Of a stretch of 6,825 bases of DNA, positions 1 through 6,283 are shown piece after piece. The notes under the pieces are model-generated. The model made no database searches. It had not been told where the DNA came from and saw nothing but the letters and a program-made list of their open reading frames with translations. A program made the position numbers and the translations under genes. This DNA is from Candidatus Moraniibacteriota bacterium (lineage in GTDB: Bacteria > Patescibacteriota > Minisyncoccia > Moranbacterales > DUUL01). Within the stretch, counting starts at the first letter, position 1. Each line of letters begins with the position of its first letter. Location: positions 1 through 6,825 of the forward strand of contig JAGYNP010000014.1 of the NCBI GenBank assembly GCA_018399935.1. Reading direction: 5' to 3'.

Positions 1-51
1 CTAAATTTAATTTTTTATAATAATCAAAAAACTTCTAATTCTATCCAATTA

Positions 52-1776
52 TTAATTTTTATTAATAGTTTTTTTATCTTCAACCGCTTTTTTAATTAAA
101 TCTCCCAGACTCTCTTCGGATTTTTCTACTTTTGATTTTGAGATTTCAGTTTTCATTTTTTCTTCTCCACCACTTTCCTCTAATTCTTTTTGTAATTTAT
201 TTTGTTGTCTACGATACTCTTTCAAACACTCTGAACAAAAAACTGGTCTTTTGCCATCTGGCTTAAAAGGCACCTGAACACCAACACCACAAGCTGTACA
301 CTGAGTCGAATAAAAATCATTTTTCTTTCCATCTTGTGTTTTTTCTTCATTTTTATCAATAATTTTTGAAATTTTTTCCTTTTTTGGTTCTTGATCTTTC
401 ATTGAATCAATTAAAGAAACAGATTCCTTTCTGTTTGAAGTTGTTTTTTTGACTACTTCTTTATTAGCTAGTTCAGTTATTGTATTTTTAGCTTTAGGAT
501 TTAAATAACCACTCCATTCATTAATTTTTTTTTCAACAACCTCCCGAGGTGCAGCATATCTTTCCCTAGAAGATTCAATTATTCTTTTAACATCAATTTT
601 TTTATCACCTAACTTAATTGGAGGTAAAGTTACCGCTGAAAAAGGAACTGTAGATACCCCATCGATCATTAATTTTAAATAAATATTATATTTAGCTAGA
701 TTAACTAAATCATTGGCATAAAAAATCGGTTCAAATTCTTTTTCCAAAAAATCAGCGTCAGCTGCTCCAACTCTAAAAGTTATCATTGTTCCGACATTCC
801 CCATCACTGCATCTCTAACCACTTCCCCTAATTGAGCAATATATTGATGAGCTAAAATTAAATTTAACCGATATTTTCTAGCCTCAGAAAGAATATTAGC
901 AAAAGATTCAGTTGCAAAATTTTGAAATTCATCTACGTAAAGATAAAAGTCTTTTCGTTCTGATTCTGGAATATCAACCCTTTCCATAACAGAAAGTTGA
1001 ATTTTAGTAATCATCATAGCTCCCAATAAAGCACTGTTATCTTCTCCTATTCGCCCTTTGGATAAATTCATAATTAAAATTTTCTGATTATCCATTATAT
1101 CTCTCATCGAAAAAGCTGATTTTTCCTGACCAACAACATTCCTAATTAAAGAACTAGACAAAAACTGCCCTACCTTATTTTGAATCGGAGCAATAGCTTC
1201 TACTGCAAAATTTTGATTATACTTAGAAAACTCATCTTCCCAGAAAGCTTTAATAACTGGATCAGTAACGGTTTCTAAAACTTTTTCCCGATATTTTTTA
1301 TCAACTAAAATCCTAGTCACTCCCAATAAAGTTGCCCCTGGATACTCTAATAAAGCTAAAATAGCATTTCTTAATAAATATTCCAAACGAGGCCCCCAAG
1401 AATCAGCCCAAATTTTCTTAAAAACCCCAACTAAACCAGAGGCAATCAAGGGTCGATATTCATCATTAACTTGCTCCATTACATTCATAGCAATAGGAAA
1501 TTCAGTATCAGCTGGATTAAAATAAATTACATCGTTAATTCTATTTTCAGGAACAGATTTTAAACATTCTTCAGCAAATTCTCCATGAGGATCAACAATT
1601 GCTACTCCTTCTCCATTATGAATATCTTGAATGGCCATATTTTGAACTAAATTAGTTTTCCCCATTCCAGTTTTTCCAATAACATAAACATGCCGACGAC
1701 GATCATCAACTTTTATTCCAAAAGTCTTTTCTGAATTTCTAAAATTAGTTTTAGCAAAAAAATTTATTTTACTCAA
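52..1776 (-). CDS. VirD4/TraD-like type IV secretion coupling ATPase with C-terminal zinc ribbon
   Basis: This is a 574-residue P-loop ATPase of the HerA/FtsK/VirD4 class, which pump DNA or DNA-protein complexes through a membrane channel. Walker A is GKTGMGKT at residues 34-41. Walker B is FYLYVDEF at 277-284, with D282 and E283 as the expected metal-binding and catalytic pair. The motif VDPHGEF (61-67) and the segment around LILAHQY (306-312) also fit the family. There is no transmembrane segment, so membrane attachment probably comes from the 429-aa protein encoded upstream. Residues about 440-574 are Lys/Glu-rich and contain a zinc ribbon (C493, C496, C514, C517), a tail I associate with CPR proteins. 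The start is TTG with no Shine-Dalgarno site. I chose it because the family-typical N-terminus (TNFRN, then a DDRRRH run) begins 10 residues later. Stop is TAA. The ATPase class is secure; the substrate and channel are unknown. Confidence 0.9.
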   Translation of the reverse strand: MSKINFFAKTNFRNSEKTFGIKVDDRRRHVYVIGKTGMGKTNLVQNMAIQDIHNGEGVAIVDPHGEFAEECLKSVPENRINDVIYFNPADTEFPIAMNVMEQVNDEYRPLIASGLVGVFKKIWADSWGPRLEYLLRNAILALLEYPGATLLGVTRILVDKKYREKVLETVTDPVIKAFWEDEFSKYNQNFAVEAIAPIQNKVGQFLSSSLIRNVVGQEKSAFSMRDIMDNQKILIMNLSKGRIGEDNSALLGAMMITKIQLSVMERVDIPESERKDFYLYVDEFQNFATESFANILSEARKYRLNLILAHQYIAQLGEVVRDAVMGNVGTMITFRVGAADADFLEKEFEPIFYANDLVNLAKYNIYLKLMIDGVSTVPFSAVTLPPIKLGDKKIDVKRIIESSRERYAAPREVVEKKINEWSGYLNPKAKNTITELANKEVVKKTTSNRKESVSLIDSMKDQEPKKEKISKIIDKNEEKTQDGKKNDFYSTQCTACGVGVQVPFKPDGKRPVFCSECLKEYRRQQNKLQKELEESGGEEKMKTEISKSKVEKSEESLGDLIKKAVEDKKTINKN

Positions 1777-1798
1777 ATTTAAAAGTTTAAAAGTTAGA

Positions 1799-1813
1799 AG
1801 GTTTAGAAAACCT
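1799..1813 (-). terminator. Short hairpin behind the S23 relic, possible weak terminator
   Basis: AGGTTT (1799-1804) and AAACCT (1808-1813) form a perfect 6-bp stem with a 3-nt loop. On the minus strand the stem is followed by a T-rich run. It lies between the S23 relic and the TTG start of the ATPase gene, so it could end S23 transcription or reduce read-through into the ATPase gene. The stem is short and only partly GC, so the terminator call is tentative. Confidence 0.3.
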
Positions 1814-1820
1814 CAATCGA

Positions 1821-2142
1821 TTATTCTGAAACCTTTATTGATTCTGAAATCATCTTGAATATTTCAATTAATTCTTTATACAAAAAATCAAATTGCTCTT
1901 TATTAATATATTTCAATTTTAAAGCTAAGTAAAGCATTGATCTAACTTCTCTAGAAAAACTCTTGAAAATAAGCAAAAATCTCTTAACTTCCTTATTCCC
2001 TCTTCTCCCAAATCCTTCTGATATATTATTTGAAATTGAAATAATTGCCCTTTGAATTTGATCTCTAAATTAAAAATCCCAATTATCATTAAATATCTAA
2101 TAAACCTGAACAGCTAAATCTTGAAATCTTTTTCAAATCCTC
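1821..2142 (-). pseudogene. Decayed four-helix-bundle protein, S23 / Avd-like (23S rRNA intervening-sequence protein family)
   Basis: Translating the minus strand of this apparent intergenic stretch gives a clear match to the S23 four-helix-bundle family. Recognisable pieces, in order, are EDLK, QDLAVQVY, FRDQIQRAI, ISNNISEGFGRRGN, EVRSMLYLALKL and KYINKEQF, ending at TAA (1821-1823). The frame is broken in at least three places. About 8 nt appear to be missing near 2125-2131, between the EDLK and QDLA parts. TAG lies in frame at 2097-2099 and TAA at 2070-2072. The segment after the last nonsense codon is open for 82 codons but lacks an ATG. Intact relatives are about 115-125 residues, so nearly the full length survives. 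The same fold includes Avd of diversity-generating retroelements, but no reverse transcriptase or template repeat is present. Its function in free-standing form is poorly known. Confidence 0.8.
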
Positions 2143-2217
2143 ATTTTCTAGAATTACAACATCAAACTTAGTTATTTTATTTTTCTAGCTTTTTAACTTT
2201 CCAATCTTTATAACTTT

Positions 2218-3507
2218 TTAACTCGTTTCTTCAAACGGCAAATTAACAGGCGCTCCACCTTTTTTAGCCTCTACTCTGTTAAGAGCGCTGGATTTAACAT
2301 TCATCGTTGGAAAGTGATACAAAGTTGCCAATTCTTCAGCAGTTAAAGTACAAACAATCCCTGCTCTATCCATTCCCTTGAAATCATTAAAAATTTTTCT
2401 TTGTCGATATCTTAAACGAGGAATTTGAAAATAATAATTAGCAAAAGTCTTTGTTCTATTATCTGGAATTAATGAATTTAAATTATTATCATTAAATTGT
2501 TTTATAGCTCCCATGGTTCCCCCAACACCAAGAGCTTTATTAAAACCCTCACCTTTTTTACCAAAATAAACAAACCTAATAGTAGTATCAAAAGCCGGTC
2601 TCGCCAAGCTACTCTTAATAGCTTTTATAACATCTTGCTCTCCTGGAGGTAACATATTAACATTAAAACCATCCTCTAATTTTCCACCACTTTCTTTGAT
2701 GAAATTTTCCATTATTTCTTTAACTTTTTTATTAGCAGGAATAACCCAATCTGGTTCATTTTTAGGACTAATAATAAACTGGAGCCAAATTTTTTCTTTT
2801 TTACTTAACTTACTTATTATTTCCATTAATGAAGCTAAAGGATTAATAGCCTCTCCTGTTATATCATCTTTAAACTCTCTATAACTTCGTAGTGGTATAC
2901 AATCATCTTTTAAAGGAATCAAAACAGTCCCCCAAACATCCCATTCTTTGTTGGGAATATCTTTAGGAATATCATTATCTGGATGATCTTTAATTACTTG
3001 TATTTCTGCTTCTGGATAATGAGCATAGACTAAAGACTCAACTAAATTTTGAGTAATCTCTGGAATTCTAACAATAAAACGAGCTCCTTTTTCCCCATCA
3101 CCAATAATTTCAAAAGAATATTTGTCTTGACCAATTCGCCAACCACAATAGTATTCAAAAAAATTAGGCTTACTCCAAGTATGCATACCAGTAAAAAAAT
3201 TCTCCATAGCTTTTGGACTTTTTTCAATATCGTTGGGTGGAATTATTTGTAAATTAATATACTTTTTCCCTCTAAAAGTAATTATCCAACGATACTCAGT
3301 CCAAACTCTCATATAAATAAACCAGATTGGCACTGGCAAAATAAACCACCAAGTATTACTAACAAGTCTCCAAATATCATTTAAAATTACATAATCACCC
3401 GAAGAAAAAAACATATAAGAAGCCACCGCAAAAATAATCCCCAGTAATACTAGAAAATATAAAAAATAATTATACTCTTTATCAGGGTTTTTGCTTAAAA
3501 TACCCAC
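2218..3507 (-). CDS. Membrane-anchored partner of the VirD4-like ATPase (N-terminal half of a DNA-translocation pair)
   Basis: This 429-residue protein has two hydrophobic segments near its N-terminus, at about residues 14-35 and 50-67. They are followed by a large soluble region that probably faces the cytoplasm. Landmarks are SFEIIGDGEKGARFIVRIPE (131-150), the YPEAEI motif (164-169), a central region around RPAFDTTIRFVYF (303-315), and LTAEELATLYHFP (388-400) followed by a GGAPVNLP tail. I recognise this arrangement from proteins encoded next to, or fused in front of, VirD4-like ATPases in CPR bacteria and some Firmicutes; that link is from memory of the family. It has no ATPase motif. The likely role is to anchor and assemble the ATPase at the membrane. 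Translation starts at GTG without a Shine-Dalgarno site and stops at TAA. The 440-bp gap before the ATPase gene is unusually long for such a pair. Confidence 0.8.
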   Translation of the reverse strand: MGILSKNPDKEYNYFLYFLVLLGIIFAVASYMFFSSGDYVILNDIWRLVSNTWWFILPVPIWFIYMRVWTEYRWIITFRGKKYINLQIIPPNDIEKSPKAMENFFTGMHTWSKPNFFEYYCGWRIGQDKYSFEIIGDGEKGARFIVRIPEITQNLVESLVYAHYPEAEIQVIKDHPDNDIPKDIPNKEWDVWGTVLIPLKDDCIPLRSYREFKDDITGEAINPLASLMEIISKLSKKEKIWLQFIISPKNEPDWVIPANKKVKEIMENFIKESGGKLEDGFNVNMLPPGEQDVIKAIKSSLARPAFDTTIRFVYFGKKGEGFNKALGVGGTMGAIKQFNDNNLNSLIPDNRTKTFANYYFQIPRLRYRQRKIFNDFKGMDRAGIVCTLTAEELATLYHFPTMNVKSSALNRVEAKKGGAPVNLPFEETS

Positions 3508-3704
3508 TTTATTTTTGTTTATTACTTATTTTAAAACTGTTTTTAATTACTCTTTTTATTGCCTATTTAATAGAAAATTTACTAGAATAGCCAACTTTTT
3601 ATTTTTAATTAAATTTTTTAAAAATTTTGATATCTTCTGAAACAAAAAAGATAAAGCAAAAAATATTAAATCTAGTCACGAAACTATGCTTTAAAACAAT
3701 TTTA

Positions 3705-4781
3705 TTATAACTCTTTTTGAAACTTGTGCCTATCTTTTAAAAAGTATTGCCCTTTTTTATTTTTATCAAAGATTTCTTTATTTGATAAATTAACTAAAAT
3801 TGTAGTTTTTTTAACTGTTTTTTGAGTAAAAACATATTCAATAATCTCTTCAGCTAGAAGAAACCTATTTTCTTTCTTAAATAAATCAAAAATAATTTCT
3901 TTAACTGTACCACCTTTCATTCCCCATTCAATTAAACCATAAGTTCCTCTGCCAACCAATACAAATCTTTTATCTTTTATTAATTCATTGTGAACAGTTT
4001 GAGGTAAAGATTTTTTTTTAATCCAATAAAAATTTATATACTCAGTAATTTTTTTAAAATGCAAAGGTCTTTGTTTTTTTCTTAAAACTAGATAAGCCTT
4101 TTCTTTATTGCCTAATTCTGAAACTGAAGACCAGTTCTTCAATCCCCATTCACCAATTAAATTTCTTTTCAATTCCTTACTAATCAACAAAAACATAACT
4201 AATTTTTTTTCTCCATTTTGACCTCTAAAAATATCTTTGAATTCAGAATTGTCTATAATTTTTTTTATACTTTTAATTTTAATTGATTTTTTAATTTCAT
4301 TCAACTGATTAATAACAAATTGATTAACTTGCTCAACTTGTTTTCTATTTATTCCTTCTTTTAAAGACCAGAAACTACTATTTTTTAAAGTAGATTTATA
4401 AAATTCCACTTTTAAACTACATCTTAAAATAAACATTAATTTATTTTCCTCAATTGAATTCAATTCTGGCATTAAATATTCAGCTAAAATTTCTTCTCGA
4501 ATCAAACCTCCATTTTTTTTAATAATCTCAATAACATTATCAATAATTAAATTAAAATCATTATTTTTATTTAATTTCTTAAGTTGACTTAAAGATCCCA
4601 ATTCAATTTGCCTAACTCTTTCCCGAGTAATACCAAAAAATAAACCGATCTTATTCAAAGACTGTTTTTTTTCTTCTTCTAAACCAAATCTAATGGTTAA
4701 AATTTTAGCCGATCTTTTATTTATTTTAGCAAATAAAAAATGTAGAACTCTGTGAATAACACTCTTATTAATTCTCTTCAT
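3705..4781 (-). CDS. Sigma-70 region 4 / HARE-HTH domain DNA-binding protein, probable transcription regulator
   Basis: This 358-residue protein begins with a sigma-70 region-4 helix-turn-helix, about residues 23-69. The recognition helix contains ITRERVRQIE (51-60), nearly the wording of housekeeping sigma factors. There is no region 2 or 3, so it cannot act as a complete sigma factor. Residues about 79-140 look like a winged-helix segment ending in SSFWSLKEG. Residues about 226-288 contain a HARE-HTH-like domain (KAYLVLRKKQRPLHFKKI, then GRGTYGLIEWG). A second one follows at about 291-347 (TVKEIIFDLF, then GQYFL). HARE-HTH domains occur in the RNA polymerase delta subunit and in DNA-modification-associated proteins. 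A role as an RNA-polymerase-associated or chromatin-type regulator is inference. It starts at ATG with no visible Shine-Dalgarno site. It lies 197 bp upstream of the 429-aa gene on the same strand, so co-transcription is possible but not shown. Confidence 0.8.
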   Translation of the reverse strand: MKRINKSVIHRVLHFLFAKINKRSAKILTIRFGLEEEKKQSLNKIGLFFGITRERVRQIELGSLSQLKKLNKNNDFNLIIDNVIEIIKKNGGLIREEILAEYLMPELNSIEENKLMFILRCSLKVEFYKSTLKNSSFWSLKEGINRKQVEQVNQFVINQLNEIKKSIKIKSIKKIIDNSEFKDIFRGQNGEKKLVMFLLISKELKRNLIGEWGLKNWSSVSELGNKEKAYLVLRKKQRPLHFKKITEYINFYWIKKKSLPQTVHNELIKDKRFVLVGRGTYGLIEWGMKGGTVKEIIFDLFKKENRFLLAEEIIEYVFTQKTVKKTTILVNLSNKEIFDKNKKGQYFLKDRHKFQKEL

Positions 4782-4859
4782 TTTATAAAAAAATTGAAAA
4801 GTTTCTTTTGGAAACTACATCCAAATCTCACTTCCATCACAAAAATATATTTTAGCTTA

Positions 4860-4922
4860 AATTTATCAAAAATTTTATTAGATTAATAATCCGACTAATT
4901 TGTAAAAAATTTTTGATAGATT
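4860..4922. repeat. AT-rich bulged inverted repeat in the gap between transposase relic and sigma-like gene
   Basis: A 13-bp perfect inverted repeat joins 4864-4876 with 4906-4918 (TATCAAAAATTTT and its complement). It extends outward by about three pairs and one wobble. Inside, ATTAG (4877-4881) can pair with CTAAT (4895-4899), leaving a 6-nt bulge on one side. The structure occupies part of the 260-bp interval 4782-5041, where I see no other gene. It could terminate transcription arriving from the transposase side, bind a regulator in front of the sigma-like gene, or be debris of the mobile element. Its stem is almost pure A/T. Confidence 0.5.
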
Positions 4923-5041
4923 AAACCTAAAAATCAGATTTTTAATAGATAAATAACATCTAAAAACAATCTTTAAAACTTTCCAATTATCAAATTAATA
5001 TTTCTTAACTCTAAAAATAATAACACATTTTTTTGTATCTG

Positions 5042-5490
5042 TCAAACAAATGTATCAGTCCACCTCATTTTAGACAACACATTATTGTTTATTAAATAAT
5101 CCACCGGAACTTCTAAACTCAAACCCCAATGGAATCTTTTAGTATTATACCATATCAACCAATTGACTAGTTTTTGGTTGAAAAGGTTAGTGTTTTCTAA
5201 TAGTACTTCATTCCAATCAATAAACTCTTCCTGGATAGTTCTGTTGTATTTTTCAATGTGTCCTTGTCTGTATGGTCTGCCAGAATAATTCCAATAATGT
5301 TTGATTTTTCTCTCTTTCAAATATTGTTTGAAATATTTATGAAATTCACTCCTATTGTCTGTTTGAACAGCTTTGATTTTGTAGGGAAAAACTTGCTCTA
5401 ACTTTTGAAATAAATCTCTAATGGAATGACTATCGTATTTTTTGTAAACTAAAGCAAAAAAAAACGAGAGTGAACATCTATTCTAGAACA
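5042..5490 (-). pseudogene. C-terminal remnant of an IS481/IS3-type DDE transposase
   Basis: The minus strand encodes the end of an integrase-core (rve) transposase. IDVHSR carries the first catalytic Asp (codon 5476-5478). QTDNRSEF carries the second (codon 5357-5359). GHIEKYNRTIQEEF carries the catalytic Glu, 35 residues after the second Asp, as expected for DDE enzymes of this group. The C-terminus (KMRWTDT, then TGA at 5042-5044) looks natural. The gene is dead: nothing upstream of about 5490 resembles the missing N-terminal half with its helix-turn-helix. A nine-A tract at 5456-5464 puts IDVHSR out of frame with FALVYKK, a shift that ten A would repair. The usual Gly after QTDN is Arg. 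The longest uninterrupted stretch, opening at a TTG at 5320, has 92 codons. I could not define element ends or a target duplication. Subfamily assignment is approximate. Confidence 0.85.
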
Positions 5491-5632
5491 TGAGAATATT
5501 TTAATTCTTAGTTTTACATTTTTTATTAAAATAAAATAGAACTAAAATTCCCTGTTTTTTAGCTTATTTAATAGGTCTAAAGAGTTTTTTGAAATAACTT
5601 TTAAAACCTGAAATACACACAGAGGAAATATC

Positions 5633-5712
5633 TCTCGCTCCGACTCGGTCACCTGGGAGCTGTGCACCGGGAGCTCGCTAGCTCTCTCCCTCTCGCTCCC
5701 TTCGATTCCCTC
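5633..5712. other. GC-rich low-complexity island with hairpin potential beside the tRNA
   Basis: This 80-nt stretch is about 65% G+C, in sharp contrast with the A/T-rich flanks. It contains two GGGAGC words (5655-5660 and 5669-5674), either of which can pair with GCTCCC at 5695-5700. It also contains a local hairpin, GAGCT (5671-5675) with AGCTC (5680-5684), which extends by one wobble and one G-C pair. The end, TTCGATTCCCTC at 5701-5712, equals the T-loop and 3' T-stem of the adjacent tRNA-Trp but on the opposite strand. No open reading frame or full tRNA fold is evident. It may be a structured RNA, a tRNA-derived fragment or foreign DNA; none of these is established. Confidence 0.5.
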
Positions 5713-5725
5713 TCAACCTTGCAGG

Positions 5726-5767
5726 AATAAAATAACACCGCCCCTAAAGGAGCGGTGTTATTTTATT
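5726..5767 (-). terminator. Strong stem-loop terminator of tRNA-Trp
   Basis: A perfect 16-bp stem joins 5726-5741 with 5752-5767 around a 10-nt loop. Its core is ACACCGC/GCGGTGT, and its outer arms are A/T-only (AATAAAATA with TATTTTATT). On the minus strand the A-rich arm follows the tRNA by two nucleotides, and the U-rich arm ends the stem, as in an intrinsic terminator. The symmetrical A/T arms mean it could also stop transcription from the plus direction. Confidence 0.85.
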
Positions 5768-5769
5768 TG

Positions 5770-5840
5770 CACGGGTGGAGGGAATCGAACCCCCGTTATT
5801 GGTTTTGGAGACCAACGTATTACCACTATACGACACCCGC
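5770..5840 (-). tRNA. trnW: tRNA-Trp (anticodon CCA)
   Basis: The minus strand folds into a complete 71-nt cloverleaf. The acceptor is GCGGGTG with CACCCGT, with G1 facing U72. The D-stem is GTAT/ATAC with a GG-containing loop. The anticodon stem is TTGGT/ACCAA with loop CTCCAAA, giving anticodon CCA, which reads UGG. The variable loop has 4 nt. The T-stem is GGGGG/CCCTC with loop TTCGATT. The discriminator is G73, the usual identity base for bacterial tRNA-Trp. The 3' CCA is not encoded and must be added after transcription. No convincing promoter was found just upstream. In many bacteria this tRNA precedes secE-nusG-rplK; here it lies downstream of rplK on the same strand. Confidence 0.97.
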
Positions 5841-5904
5841 AGTTAAGGAATCATCAATTATTTTTATTGAATCATCCTTGCTTTTTATTTGATTTAAAAG
5901 TTTT

Positions 5905-6150
5905 TTAAAGAACTTTTTTGTCCCAAGGAAAGTGTCCATAATTAATTCTATAAACCCAAAACATAAAGCTGTATACAAGAAGAACAGTAAAAATAAACAA
6001 CCAATTACATCCGTCTAAAATAGTTCCAAAAATACATACAGTAATTAAATCATTCTCAGCGGAAATAATTCTGAAATTGATATCTTCTTCTTTTTCAAAA
6101 ATTTTGAGTTTATCTCTGTTTTCTTCACACTATTTTCTAAACCATTTCAT
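5905..6150 (-). pseudogene. Small single-pass membrane protein frame interrupted by an amber codon
   Basis: An ATG at 6148-6150, preceded by a good Shine-Dalgarno site, opens an 82-codon frame ending at TAA (5905-5907). Codon 7 is TAG (6130-6132), so normal translation gives only MKWFRK. After the TAG the frame stays open and looks protein-like. A charged stretch rich in Glu and Lys (about codons 9-23) is followed by NFRIISAEN (25-33), a hydrophobic segment (about 49-67, WLFIFTVLLVYSFMFWVY) and a short polar tail with GHFPWDKK (72-79). A TGG-to-TAG change would explain the interruption. TAG is a real stop here, since rplK ends with it. I do not recognise the family. A short A/T hairpin (5896-5902 with 5911-5917) overlaps the end. 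It is most likely a recent pseudogene; amber suppression or a 6-residue leader peptide are less likely options. Confidence 0.5.
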
Positions 6151-6158
6151 AACATTTT

Positions 6159-6164
6159 CTCCTT
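6159..6164 (-). promoter_or_regulatory. Shine-Dalgarno site of the amber-interrupted small ORF
   Basis: The minus strand reads AAGGAG here, with 8 nt to the ATG at 6150. This fixes the start of the small membrane frame. It is notable because none of the four intact genes in the window has a recognisable site in this position. Confidence 0.55.
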
Positions 6165-6230
6165 TTCCTTTTAATGAGCAACTTCCTTCTCTAAACAATT
6201 TATCACAAATAAAAATATCATTCAAGAATA

Positions 6231-6252
6231 AATCCCCCTTGAAAGGGGGATT
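6231..6252 (-). terminator. Intrinsic terminator downstream of rplK
   Basis: AATCCCCC (6231-6238) pairs perfectly with GGGGGATT (6245-6252) over a TTGAAA loop. On the minus strand the stem begins 31 nt after the rplK stop codon and is followed by TTATTCTT, a modest U-rich tail. The five consecutive G-C pairs stand out in this A/T-rich DNA. It separates rplK from the small ORF and tRNA-Trp. Confidence 0.75.
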
Positions 6253-6283
6253 ATACTTGATACTTAATACTTGTAGCTTAATA

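Larger units (their letters stand above)
1781..2201. mobile_element. Putative small cassette bounded by imperfect inverted repeats, carrying an S23-family pseudogene
   Basis: Two 20-nt segments face each other in terminal-inverted-repeat orientation. Plus 1781-1800 and the complement of 2182-2201 match at 16 of 20 positions. The roughly 421-bp interval between their outer edges almost exactly fills the 440-bp gap between the two translocation genes, and encloses the decayed S23-like gene. Further AAAGTT-type units continue outward on both sides. The repeats are A/T-rich and of low complexity, so the match could partly be compositional. No transposase lies inside, so any movement would have needed factors supplied elsewhere. 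No target-site duplication was identified. Confidence 0.35.

Noticed and set aside
1821..2142. A diversity-generating retroelement, because Avd shares the S23 fold
   Set aside because: There is no reverse transcriptase and no template/variable repeat pair in the window, and the gene is broken.
2696..3252. Three short frames at 2696-2884 and 3049-3252 (plus) and 3042-3227 (minus)
   Set aside because: All lie inside the well-supported 429-aa gene in other frames and show no family signal.
3567..3594. Possible minus-strand promoter for the 429-aa gene: TTGGCT (3594-3589), 16-nt spacer, TATTAA (3572-3567)
   Set aside because: Only partial consensus in very A/T-rich DNA, where such pairs are frequent. 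The rest of 3508-3704 also shows nothing distinct.
5640..5655. The minus strand contains ACCGAGTCGG, resembling the 3' hairpin of a Cas9 tracrRNA.
   Set aside because: The match is a short palindromic word. No repeat array, anti-repeat or cas gene is present, so chance similarity within the GC-rich island is the simpler reading.
5633..5725. A degenerate second tRNA gene on the plus strand ending in TTCGATTCCCTC
   Set aside because: The bases before the T-loop-like word cannot form the 5' T-stem strand, and no matching acceptor or anticodon arm was found upstream.
6130..6132. Stop-codon recoding as an explanation for the in-frame TAG
   Set aside because: rplK terminates at TAG, and no intact gene here needs a recoded stop. 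The neighbouring tRNA has anticodon CCA, not CUA.
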